Positions 34,535 to 44,967 of a DNA stretch of 47,225 nt are shown here, one piece after another. The position numbers and the translations under genes were made by a program. Position 1 is the first letter of the stretch, and each line of letters starts with the position of its first letter. The stretch is from NCBI GenBank assembly GCA_015680685.1, contig MNCI01034636.1:1318431-1365655 (forward strand). The letters are read 5' to 3'. Below the pieces are notes generated by a model. That model was given only the letters and a program-made list of their open reading frames with translations, made no database searches and was not told the DNA's origin. The DNA is from Gnetum montanum. Its lineage: Eukaryota; Streptophyta; Gnetopsida; Gnetales; Gnetaceae.

Positions 34535-35780
34535 TGAGGACTGAGAACCTAGAAGGTAGTTGAATAATTTCCCCAATTCAAACAACCAAGACAACCAAAA
34601 CTAAACACAAATTGAGGGGGTTTCTCAACTTGGGTACATCCATCCTCAAAGGGTAGAATCCTTACACATCTTCAAACTTTGTTCCTTCAAAAAGTGATTT
34701 AAAGGAAACCACAACCTTTACAATGTTTAAGCTTTGCTCGAAGTGTTTTCTCACTAGAAACACACTTAGCCTCGCAAGGTCCCAGCAAGCTCAAAATGTG
34801 GTTTCAAGGATTTAACATTTAGAATGACATGAGCTCTTCATGGAGTGTTTTCTTATTGGAAACACCCTCAACCCTGTAAGATCCCAACAAGCTCACAAAA
34901 TGCCTTCTCATAAGAACCACATTAACCTTACAGGGCAATAAAGAGAGAAAAAGAAACAAGGAAAGAATGTAACTAACTTTAAAAATTCCTTGCAATTTTA
35001 GCTTACAAAAAATAATTCACAAATGATGGAAAAATAAGAAACAAAATAATTCACCTGATGTATAAAATGAATGAATATATCAATGAATAGTGATTTTCCT
35101 TATCACAAAGATTTCATTCTATCTTATAGCCTTTTTCCTTCCCAAATAGCCCTTGAAATTCATGCAATAGCTAGGAAACAACTAGTTGGGATTTCCCATT
35201 TACACTTGGAACATCTAAGTAAAAATTGGCCACTTGTAGGTGGGATGTCCCACTAGAAATTAGACCATCTCACTTGCGACATCCTAGCTAGGACATCTTA
35301 ATAGCAATTGGAACATCTATTGTTTTTGTAGAATGTTTGGCCTATGACTAAGATTTCACCTCTAGGATGTCTGCTAATCTTTTGAGATGTCTAAATAGAT
35401 ACCAGAACATCTTCTTTTAGCTTGTAGGCTTTGTGCATTCTTAATATCTTTCATCATTGTTTTTTTAGTTGAGACTTTTTTCATCTTAGATTAACAACTC
35501 AGCTCTCATCATGATCTCAACTTTCTCTTTGTCTCGATCTCTTCTTGATATCATCTAAGCTCTTATCCCAAACTCTTACCTTAATATCATCTTATTTCTT
35601 TTCTCAACCTCTTGACTTGACATCATCTAAGCTCTTCTCTTGATTTTTTCTTGACCACATCTAGGTTCTTATCCTAAGCATCTTGTTCTTGTTTTTCTCT
35701 TTCTTAGTCCTACAAGATCTTACAAGCACATATTTTACATTGTTCATTTTTCAAGATTTTAACATACCAAAATGTCAACA
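34535..35780 (-). repeat. 3' LTR of element E
   Basis: It aligns with 39455-40686 from 'tgaggact' to 'tcaaca', including 'ccacaacctttacaatgttt' and the 'gggacatctca' family of repeated phrases near 35180-35300. The adjoining polypurine tract makes it the 3' LTR. A short frame at 35071-35256 is not a gene. Confidence 0.88.
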
Positions 35781-35782
35781 AT

Positions 35783-35794
35783 ATTCCCCTTTTT
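35783..35794 (-). other. Polypurine tract of element E
   Basis: The minus strand reads aaaaaggggaat, two bases from the 3' LTR. A very similar block, with 'tctccccctttttgacatca' on the + strand, recurs at 36287. Confidence 0.8.
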
Positions 35795-37740
35795 GGTGAT
35801 GTCAAAAACTTAATAAAATGGGTTATTATAATCCATAATATTATATGATAGATAGTTAAAGGCACAAACATTTGAAAATATAGCTAAGATGAAAAAGATA
35901 GGAATAGCCATTAATGAGTGCTAGTGTACATCCATTGAGAGCTACCCATATCTATTCATAGAACAAGTCAAGATTAGTAATCTATGAAGCATATAAAATC
36001 AAAGTTGTTTAACTATTATCAAAGATATTTTCATGAATAACCAAAGGTTGAACTTCAAGCAATAAAAAAAAACCAAAGGTTGAACTTCAAGCACTAAAAA
36101 GAATAATCTCTCTCTAATACCATAAGCCATTAGTAACAAAAACACTCTTTACTATTTAGGCCAAATTTTAATTTTATATCAGCTTACTTGATATGAGTAT
36201 AAAGACTATATCCATAATAAATTCCAAGTCTTAACAAATAGTCTTCATCATATATCTACTATTACCAAAACCAATATCTCATAACATCTTCTCCCCCTTT
36301 TTGACATCATCAAAAAGATACTACAAGTAGAATTCATTACCAAGGATAGAGAGACAACACATTTTACTTTGAAGACCTTAGATCCAATATACATAAAATG
36401 ATTATCAAAAGATTAGGATTAACCAATCATGTCCTTAATAGGGTGTCCATATTTATATATGTAAAATTGTAAATAGCAGCACCAAGAAATACAACTTAAG
36501 GTAAAAAATTTAAATAGAACTTTGACCAAAATTAGCTTATACTTTTACCTTAGATATTTTACTGGAATTCAAATGAATAAACCTTTGCTTTCTCATTTTC
36601 CATTGTGGGTGTTGGAGAAGGAAGTTTTGTAACTTGAGCATCTTTTAATGAGAATCTTTGAAGACTTCCCCCTATACCAATGGTCCAAAAGATAATTATT
36701 GTTGATGAGGTATAGGCTTCCCCTACATTAGTGGTAATTTTCTGTCAATTTTTTATAATGCATCTACTACTTGAATGTCCTTCCTTGGTTCACCTTGTTT
36801 TTGTATAGATGCATCCTTGAATTTCTACAATACCATAATAAGATCAAGTATGAAGATTTTTGGATGCCAAAATATCCCATTACTAGTATCTATGATAAAA
36901 CATAAATTCCAAAATTTTCAGCAAAGATACAATAGATATTAGCATAGCATAATAATTTCCTATTAGATGTTCAACAAAGAGCTCCTTGTTCATGAATTAT
37001 AGTCAAGGACCTTAGATTACTTGAAACCATTATGTACTAGTTAAGGGCCCAAAACTTGATTTACATCAATATTCATCAAAAATCTTTTAAAACCATTTGA
37101 TACTTTAAAAGTAGCACAAGAAGACAACTATAACATATTATAGCCCAACAAGTAATACAAGCATAATATTTGCATCATATGAGCTAGATCACAAGGTATA
37201 TATGTTCTAACAATAGTAAGATGATGCAAACTTACCAAATCCTACCTTGTGGGTTTTTGTACCTTCATTCTCCCTTGAGATAATTCATATCAATATTCAT
37301 TAAAATTTTGATGATCATATGCTTATATTTGCAACTTAACATCTTGTAAGATCAAGTGAAGTTTTCCATCAATAACTCAAAATTTCCAATAGCATCCATT
37401 TAACTAATTTTCTAAATACTAACATTTATAAAAATAAACTAACCTATACTACATTTTAGCAAGCCAAAGAATGAAGATTTACCATTACTTACCTTGCTTG
37501 CATCTAGGCATGGACATGATTAATGAAGTTTAAGATGAGGTTCTCCATTATAGATTTCCTCCCTAGCATGCAATTATTCTTTATCTTTTCTTTTATTAGT
37601 ATCTTTGTTTGAATTTCCAAATTGATTTTAGGTTGTTTCTTTGTCTTGTTCATGTTCTCCAAAATATGGGGATTGATAATTTTTTCTAGTTATGGGTTCT
37701 GATCCTCCAATTTCATTAGAGATTATTCCTTTCTCTTATT
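35795..37740. other. Interior of element E without coding motifs
   Basis: AT-rich; no pol motif on either strand. A 32-bp duplication around 'aaccaaaggttgaacttcaa' lies at 36039 and 36071. The polypurine-like block recurs near 36287. Confidence 0.45.
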
Positions 37741-39430
37741 CATTGATTCTCCAAGCCTCTATACCCTCCAAGCTACACTTATATGGCTCTTCTTGACAAA
37801 CCAAGTAGCCACATTATTTTTCTCTATTGGTAGTTGATAATAACCTTGTTCATGTCTGCATACTTTGCAGAAAAAATATAGGATATTTCTAATTTTTATT
37901 GGATAATCAAACCTAGTCTTGTTTCTCCTTTTGGATGATGCCCAACTTGTGTAAGCATTATTTTTAGAAGCCTCTTCCATATCTTTGTCATTATGCTGAT
38001 TTAGAGGCACTTCTTGAGTTTTGCTAGTCCTTGCACCTTTTGTGTCTCTATGCTTCTACTAATATAAATGAGTTAGTAATTAAACATCAACCTTTATATC
38101 TAATAGTTCCCTTTTTAAAGTGTAGCATATAGTATAGAGTTTATAATTTTCATTTTCTATGCATATGTTTTTCTTGGTTTTTTAAGTAAATAATGAAGAG
38201 TGATAATTTCTTCACATAACTCACTATATCATTCTTCAACTTTACCTTTAGATGATTCAAGGACTTTTATAGAATTTTCATGTGTAAGATCCATGCAAAT
38301 AAGATGTGAATTTGCCATAGAATCATCTAATCCTTCCTTAGCTTATTCATAATCATAGTTGGTGTAAAGATTTTTATTTTTTATTTTATATTTGAATTGA
38401 TCCTTCTTTGTAAACCTGCCAACCATAAAACCCTGCAATAGCTCCCGACTCATAAGGATAGCTCCCTCAGGAAGGTGCATACGGTTTGGTGCTCGGGGTA
38501 GCAGCCAGCACCAAGAACCTTCAACACTTGAACATTGGGAGGCCACATGGACTCTACGACCAAAAATTAAACATTTTATAGAGGATGCATTAAGATTTGA
38601 AATTTTAAAATTCTTACCTCTTTCCTTACCTTTGATGCTAGATTGGTTGAAGCCCTTGTTCTTTTATGCAAGTAAACTTTGAACTCTCCTAGACAAGAGA
38701 GCCAATTCATCTTTGCTATTTACTTCATGTTTAGGTGGCTCCTTCTTCTTTTATGCATTTTTGAATGCAATAGGCTTTTCTTTGATAGCATCTTTACTAA
38801 TGAGATTCATCTCATAAGCAATGAGTGCACTTTGAAGCTCTTGAAATTTTAGAACTGAGAAATCTTTGATTTCCTCCATGGTTGTAACTTTTGGTCTAAA
38901 CTTAGGCTACAAATTTCTAATCATTTTAATAATCACATCACTTTTAGGTAATTATTTTTCCATTCCATTTTTTTCTCTAAAGATAATCCTTGATTTTTTC
39001 TCCTTCTTTCATTTTGAGTTTATCATACTCACTTTGTAGCACTAGAAGCTAAGATTGTTTGACAATAGATGTACCTTCATGTATTGCTTCTAGTATTTTC
39101 CAAATTTCTTTTATGGTTTTTCACCCAAATACTCTACTAAATTTAGATTTACTCAAAGCACAATAAAGAAAATTTTTTTCTTTTGCATCAAACATGAACT
39201 TATCTTTTTCATCTTGCATCCATTTGCTTCTTGGCTTGGTAGCTCTTGTGGTGTTGTTGATGGATGGCATGTAATTTTCAAGAATAGACTTCTAGACTTT
39301 GAACTCTATGGATTCAAAGAATCCTTGCATTCTAGCCTTCTAGTATGAAAAGTTGATCTCACTAAACATAGATTACTTTTTGTAATGTCCCTTCCATCAT
39401 TTACTCTTAAGACGTTAAGCTCTAAAAATG
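37741..39430 (-). pseudogene. Element E gag, UBN2/copia type, decayed
   Basis: The minus strand from about 39400 gives, across several frames: an opening like F.G.NF..WKARM, then 'QDEKDKFMFDAKEKN' (~39190), 'LYCALSKSKFSRVFG' (~39160), 'KEIWKILEAIHEGTSIVKQ' (~39090), 'LQSEYDKLKMKEGEKIKDYL' (~39020). These fit the copia gag pattern (A...L...L...EF.R......A.EIW..LE..HEGT..VK.SK...L...YE.F.M.E.E.I). A possible damaged knuckle, 'CKVCRHEQGYY', lies near 37860. A CpG-bearing patch at 38405-38575 interrupts it. Not functional. Confidence 0.78.
38405..38575. other. GC-richer patch inside the E gag
   Basis: About 170 bases with several CpG ('cccgactc', 'atacggtt', 'gctcgggg', 'ctacgacc') interrupt the AT-rich gag remnant. 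Neither strand continues the gag reading. It looks like a later insertion, but no ends or target duplication could be set. Confidence 0.45.
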
Positions 39431-39440
39431 ACAGAATCAA

Positions 39441-39454
39441 GCTACCACACCACT
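39441..39454 (-). other. Decayed primer-binding site of element E
   Basis: The minus strand after the LTR end reads agtggtgtggtagc. Eight of twelve bases fit TGGTATCAGAGC. Position supports it more than sequence. Confidence 0.5.
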
Positions 39455-40686
39455 TGAGGACTAAGAACTTAGAAGGAGGGTTGAATAAGTTTCCCAATTT
39501 GAATAACCAAGACAACCAAAATTTCACATAAAGTGATGTAATTCCCCAACTTTGATACATTCACACTCAGAGGGTAAAATCTTTGCACACCTCCAAACTT
39601 TGTTTCTTCAAAAAGTGGTTTAAAGGACACCACAACCTTTACAATGTTTGAGTTTCTCTTAGAGTTTTCTTGCCAAAAACACACTCAACTCCACAAGATC
39701 CCAACAAGCTCAAAATATTATCTCAAGGATCCCACAACCTTTACAATGATGTGAGCTATGCACAAAGTGTTTTCTCACTAGAAACACACTTAACTTCATA
39801 AGGTCTCGACAAGCTCAAAAGATACCTTCTCACAAGAAGCACATCAACCCTGTAGGGTAACAAATAAATAAAAATAATCAAAGAAAGAATGTAACTAACT
39901 TTACAAATTCCTTATAATTTAAGCTCACACAAAACAATTCATAAATGATGGAGAAATGAGAAAAAAATAATTCACTTAATTTATGCAATGAATGAATATC
40001 TCAATGGACAATTCTTTTCCTTTTCACAAGGATTCCATTCTATTTTATAGTCTTTTTCCATCCCAAATAGCCTCAAAACTTGTTCAATAGTTAGGAAACG
40101 ACTAGTTGAGATGTCCCATTCAAGCTTGGGATGCCTCAATGAAGACTAGCCACTTGCAAGTAGTATGTCCCACTAGATATTGGGACATCTCACTTGGGGC
40201 ATCCTAGTTGGGACATCTCAATAGCAATTGGGATATCTACTTCTTCTTATTTTTTTTGGAATGTCTAGGTTGAGATTGAGCTCTCATCTCAAGGACATCT
40301 AATCTTTTGGGATATCCTAGCAGATACTGGAACATCTTCTTTAAAATTGTAGGCTTTATGCATCCTTAACATCTTTCATCTTTGTTTTCCAGTTGAGCCT
40401 TTTGTCATCTTAGATTGACAACTTAACTTTGTCTTTTTTTCAATCTCTTCATAGCACCATCTAAGCTCTTTTCCCAAACTCTTGTCTTGACACCATCTTA
40501 GTTCTTTTCCCAATATCTTCTCTTGACACTATTGAAGCTCTTGCCTCAATCTTGTCTTGATAGCATCTAGGTTCTTGTTCCAATCATCATGTTCTTGTTT
40601 TTCTCTTTCTTAGTTCTACAAGATCTTACAAGCACATTTTCCATATTCTCCATTTTTCAAGATTTTGACATACCAAAAGTTCAACA
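39455..40686 (-). repeat. 5' LTR of element E
   Basis: It matches 34535-35780. It also resembles the fragment at 10040-10260. The frames seen on it are shadows. Confidence 0.88.
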
Positions 40687-40691
40687 TTGAA

Positions 40692-41090
40692 CTCATACTA
40701 TGCTTTTTCTATTTTCAATGCAAGCAAATTTTGTTTGGATGTTAGTTATAATACATTTTTTTGTAATTAATGGCTCCATTTTTTAAGCAACATTAGTGCC
40801 TAACGCCTATTAGATGCAACTTTCATTAGATTATAATATTATCTCATGTGATTTCATTAGATCTTAGTGTAGCTTTGTAATTTCAATATTTATATTTTAA
40901 TTTAAATTCTTCTATCAAATTTTTACCATTTTGATTCTTAATTTTTAGATTGAAAAAATATGTTATGTTCTATATTTGATAGTAAATAGGTTAGGTTTGG
41001 AATATATGAAAATTGCAAGTGCTATATACACTTAAAAATCTATAATTTATTGTCTAATGTTCTAAAAAATTAGATTCTTTAATGAAAACT
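40692..41090 (+). repeat. C2 LTR, part after E (tentative)
   Basis: The bases after the E target duplication ('ctcatactatg', 'attttcaatgcaagcaaatt') resemble C1 at 31153 ('ctttatactta', 'tatttagtgcaagtctaat'), the point reached about 2.76 kb into both LTR copies. The end is a guess. Confidence 0.4.
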
Positions 41091-41164
41091 ATATTTTATT
41101 GAAGATGAATTTATTGAAACTTATTCTATTAGTAAATTTATATTTTGGTTTAGCAATATTATTT

Positions 41165-41285
41165 GGCCGAGAGGCCATTACCAGTCATAATTCAGTAACT
41201 CTAATTTTGTCCATAACGCTGACTAACGTTGACTTTCCGACAGGCCATTTTGGTAACACCAACTTTGTGCATAACGCTGACGTGT
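41165..41285 (+). repeat. Imperfect tandem duplication, about 60-70 bp
   Basis: Both copies run 'ggccatt', 'gtaac', 'aa(t/c)tttgt(c/g)cataacgctgac', ending near 41222 and 41282. It lies at the left edge of the GC-richer island. A 63-codon frame overlaps it and is not recognised. Confidence 0.7.
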
Positions 41286-41719
41286 TATGAAAGGTTACGT
41301 CTGTTGCAAAGTGATAGAACGTGAAAATAGTGCATGGAGCAGCAGTAGCAGGAGGGCTCAAGTTCTACATAGAAGAAAATCCAGCATTGTGGTCAAAGAC
41401 AAAAATGACGCGCAGATCGGGACAGAGAACAGGATCAGAGTGCGGATCGGGGCACGAAACAAGAGGTAGAGGCCAAGGGGGACGTGCATGCTGCGTAGAG
41501 GGCAGGAGGTGGGTGGATCACCCAGATCAAAAACACGAAGGGCCACCAAGGCCTAAAATTCCAAATCTACGGCTAAAACTCGTAGATCTGTTAGAACTAT
41601 GCCTCTGCTGCGACCACAACCAGCAGATCTATCAGATTTGCTAGATCTACCAGAGCCATGGCCTTGGCTGAAAAAGTGTGTATCTAGGAGGCTTCTACGA
41701 TGGCATTGTACAACTGGCC
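41286..41719. other. GC-richer low-repeat stretch, unrecognised
   Basis: A + strand frame of 107 codons (41321-41644) rich in Arg and Gly, and overlapping minus frames, show no known domain. CpG is less depleted than in the retrotransposons. It adjoins the P450 remnant and might be decayed sequence of the same locus. Confidence 0.35.
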
Positions 41720-42236
41720 TAGCCTGGTGCTTGATAAAGAAGTAAAGCAGCGCTTGATAATCTTACCAGAGTCAATGCCCTGATCATGGGGGGTGTGACA
41801 AAGACATCTCTATGGGCAAGATTTTGTAGCGTTCCAAGAAAAGTGGTATCATTTGACGAATCCAAGCATTGTTTGGTTCATTGATCCAACAAGCTTTGAA
41901 GGAATGCATCAAAGGTGGAGGAAAATTTCTTCATGCTCCAAATGGTGGGCAAATCTAAGAAGCGCAGCCATGGCACAAAATCTCCCTCAAGTGGAAAGGA
42001 TGCCAATTCAAACATATGTGCGACAAGATTTATGAGAGGTTCCAGCCGCTCTGGGAAGGTGTCCCTAGCAAGTGCAGGCCACAAGATGTTAAAGGGAAGT
42101 GCTCCAAATGCCTCCCAGAGATCCACCGCCATGGCACCTCTACAACTTCTGTGTCACAGTTCTGCAACCATGGCTTTGCTTTCTTCCTTGCGAACATGGC
42201 GAAATGACTTAATCTGCAGTTCACAAGTAGTAGTTC
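41720..42236 (-). pseudogene. Plant cytochrome P450 (A-type/CYP71-clan-like) pseudogene fragment
   Basis: P450s of this kind are membrane-bound haem mono-oxygenases of specialised metabolism. The minus strand reads 'KSFRHVRKEESKAMVAEL' (~42200), a TGA, then 'MAVDLWEAFGALPFNILW' (42132 on), 'ERLEPLINLVAHMFELASF', 'PLEGDFVPWLRFLDL' (~41960), 'MKKFSSTFDAFLQSLLDQ', a TGA, 'SNDTTFL..LQNLAH' and 'MIRALTL' (~41780). These are the C-helix-to-I-helix segments (SFRHVR.EE ... GDF.P.L.WLDLQG...MKK....D.FL ... DFLD.LL ... IKALTL) in order. About 170 of some 500 residues remain. The AGTDTS, ExxR and haem Cys regions and the N-terminus are missing. At least two stops. One frame for most of it, so a fairly young pseudogene. 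Confidence 0.85.
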
Positions 42237-43472
42237 AAAAATTCACTGAGTTGAAAAGATGCATAAGCTATTTGGTCAATCTTGCTTATCCCAATTACGA
42301 AAATTTCAACAATATATCTATATGAAGAGAAAATATGGATGAAGCACCGTACTTCCCCTGCGAATGTCGATGTCTCCCTTCAAATCATAGACAACATCAT
42401 CACAATGTAAATATGGGATAATAGTCATACTCATAATACAGAAAAAAAATGAAAGTAAAAAAATGGAAAAAAAATCGCAACAGTAACAATGTAAAATTTT
42501 TAGGTATGTTCGTTGCAGAGACAGCAGAGACATAGCAACCAGGATGTCTGTACTTTGTATTGCTTTCGGGAACATTGACATTAAAGTTTAATCATCCTTA
42601 CAAGGTCTAAAACCCCATCAACTCCAGATCCAAAAAATGGCTTTTAAAACCCACATATATCAAATCATTTTCAGAAACCCACAAAAACCCACCAGAATCT
42701 TCGGTTCACATGCGTACCAACCAACATCAAACTGAAGAAATCGGTCCCTTGCAGGACCAGGAAAATGAGAAGGGGCATCTGCGAGTTTCTCAGCCTCTAA
42801 GCAAATTGCAGATGTGCACTCCCCGATGAAGGACGTGCAAACAACAGTGAATGCCACAAAAGGTAGTTGTAGTGGATGAAGTGACGGACAGTGGAGGTCT
42901 CTCCTCTCCCAATCAAGTAGAACCAATCCTAAGTTGAACCAACATCAGGAATCACAAACTTAGAGCACTAGATAAATTTTAATTTTAATTTGGATTTTTG
43001 TTTTGTATCATTTATTTTACTCCAAAACTACACAAATGTTTAATTTGATTATATTTAATTTTGATTTTTATATGTATTTCAAAACATATAGAAAGCTCCT
43101 AAAATTAAATTCAAGTTTCAATATTTTGTTTAAAATATTATTATTTTTGTTTTATCACATAACCATTTATTCCCGATTTCATACCCATATGAAGGCACCC
43201 TATGCAATAGTCTCTTAAAATGAGTTTTCACAGGTGTTGGCGTGTCCAAAATTTAAGCATGAACAGGCATCTCTGCCAATTCAACATTTTCATATTCACC
43301 TAACCAAGCAGGCCTTCAAAGTTTCTCTGTGGACTTGAGATTTATTTTGTGCAACTCAAATTACATTCTTTATATGGTAACAGTTTCAAAATTCTTTTTA
43401 CAGTTTTTTTTTAATTTATAATTAGTAGAAAATTTCAGTTACATTCAGATTCAAAGTCACCCTCCGTCACAG
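42237..43472. other. Stretch without a recognised gene
   Basis: Two minus-strand frames (42318-42581, 87 codons; 42660-42926, 88 codons) show no domain I know. The second is fairly GC-rich ('HCPSLHPLQLPFVAF'). 42960-43160 and 43330-43440 are AT-rich. The P450 N-terminus was looked for here and not found. Confidence 0.4.
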
Positions 43473-44130
43473 ATGCAAGATGAGAAGGCCCTCTTCGCAG
43501 CTGTGAACCGATGCTACACGCTGCTTCAAGAAGTTGCTAGGTGTGCTTCACCTACGTCTACAAAAATCGCATTCCTAAGGCCAGATCATCGTCACAGTCT
43601 CCTTCTCCAAAGAAATTTTTCCACTTTTCCTTAGTAAAAGCAAAGGAAGGCGAATTCGCAAGAGCTGCGCTAGAGCAGTGAGAACATAACAGTGTCCATG
43701 AACACTGCCTAGCTAGCATTATGGTATTGCGTAATAAATCTCTCTAGGTCATAAAATGTACATTGGAGCCGCCTGTGCATTGATGCACAGGCCAGGGTAC
43801 ACCGGTGAGGCGTCAGTCACCAAGAAATTTGGAAACTCCGCTACGTCAACAATAGTGTTTGTCAGCACTTTCCAGAGCTGTTGCTTATGAATATTGTCTC
43901 CTTCATCCATGAACACCAGCAAGGTCGTTGCCTCGCTCTGTTTCTCTTTCCGTCTCTGGATTTGGAAAAGCCATTTTGACGATGATATGCAACCTCCCAT
44001 TACGATTTCACAAACTAAATACAGAGGCTCAATGCCTTTTTGATTGGGCAAATGAGGGAAAGCTTCGCTTTTTTGAAGTGGCTACCTTCAAGCTCAAGGT
44101 TAGGTGGTATAACTTTAAGAAATAAAATAA
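43473..44130. other. Coding-like low-copy fragment, unrecognised
   Basis: On the + strand an ATG at 43473 opens 54 codons (MQDEKALFAAVNRCYTLLQE...). On the minus strand 43749-44051 gives 100 codons with 'VFMDEGDNIHKQQLWKVLTN' and 'VDVAEFPNFLVTDASPVYPG', and about 43560-43690 gives 'ANSPSFAFTKEKWKNFFGEG'. Composition and acidic/aromatic spacing look protein-coding on the minus strand, but I cannot name a family and the frames do not join. It may be a decayed host gene. Confidence 0.35.
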
Positions 44131-44220
44131 GACCTCAATACTTTTGAGCAGGCTCAATAGATCAAAGAAAGCCTAAAGTGTAGGTCACACCCAGTTATTA
44201 CAACTTAAAAACCAGCATCT

Positions 44221-44748
44221 TTGTCATTACTTCTAATGATAATACTGAAACTGAAATCCTACTTATGTTTGAATCTTCACACCTCTATGAATTTAAAGGT
44301 TCACAGAAAGAAATGTGTACATCAATTTGCCTCCATACAGTTTGGTGCATTGGGAGTCACTAAGAAAATAATATATAGTCCACACTGTCAACCTCCACAA
44401 TTTCCATCGTATGTCATCATTGAGTTTGACTCCTATATTGGAGTACCGTATGATAATGAACATCCTCGACAAGTACCCATTCCACCAATCATATGTGGAG
44501 GATCTTGCCAACTACCACTTAGATTAGCATGGGCTTTAATGATACATAAGTCACAAGGAATGACATTGGAGAAAGCGTGTATAGATGTTGGTAGCAAAGA
44601 AACAACAGGTCTTACATTTGTGGCACTATCTCGAGTGAGGAGTATTGACAGTTTAAAGATATTCCCTCCGATCTCCAAAGAAAGATATATCAAGATATTT
44701 AAGGCTTCACACCTTCAAAGTATATTGGATGAAGAGCAATGCATTTAA
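44221..44748 (+). pseudogene. PIF1-like DNA helicase, C-terminal fragment
   Basis: An open frame of 175 codons. From residue ~38 it fits the end of PIF1-type SF1B helicases: 'GALGVTKKIIYS', 'PSYVIIEFDSYIGVPY', 'QVPIPPI', 'LRLAWALMIHKSQGMTLEKA' (motif V region), 'IDVG' and 'TGLTFVALSRVRSIDSL' (motif VI), then 'FPPISKERY'. The Walker A and B motifs and the rest of the ATPase are absent, and the first 35 residues do not match. PIF1-like helicases unwind DNA 5' to 3'; in plants such copies are either host genes or the helicase half of Helitrons. No Rep nuclease motif is seen upstream. The frame is open, unlike its surroundings, so the fragment is young or was kept. Confidence 0.8.
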
Positions 44749-44967
44749 TCTAATGAAGAATGATCTCATTCTTTTCTGTCAACTAATTTTTACCATTTTG
44801 AATGTCAGAACATTTGTAACTATACATTTTCAATACCACAAGTTTGTACATTGATCATTTCTACTGTATTACAACATGTTTATAATCATTTAATAAAGCA
44901 TTCCATGGTCTTATAATATTTTTATCTATTATGTTTAAATCATCACTACAGTAGATGACTGGCGATC

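Larger units (their letters stand above)
34535..40686 (-). mobile_element. Element E: Ty1/copia-type element with gag but no recognisable pol
   Basis: LTRs of about 1.24 kb (34535-35780 and 39455-40686) on the minus strand start TGTTGA and end AGTCCTCA. The flanks are tggaa on the left and ttgaa on the right, an almost matching 5-bp target duplication. A polypurine tract lies at 35783-35794, and a decayed initiator-Met-like primer site at 39441-39454, so transcription is minus. A UBN2-type gag occupies about 37750-39420. From there to 35795 nothing resembles protease, integrase or RT, so it is non-autonomous or internally deleted. It lies in the C2 LTR. LTR identity is about 80% by eye. Confidence 0.82.

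Noticed and set aside
42016-42325. + strand frames across the P450 fragment
   Set aside because: They are antisense to a clear P450 reading on the minus strand.
44293-44693. Minus-strand frames across the helicase fragment
   Set aside because: Antisense to the PIF1 motifs, which are unambiguous on the + strand.
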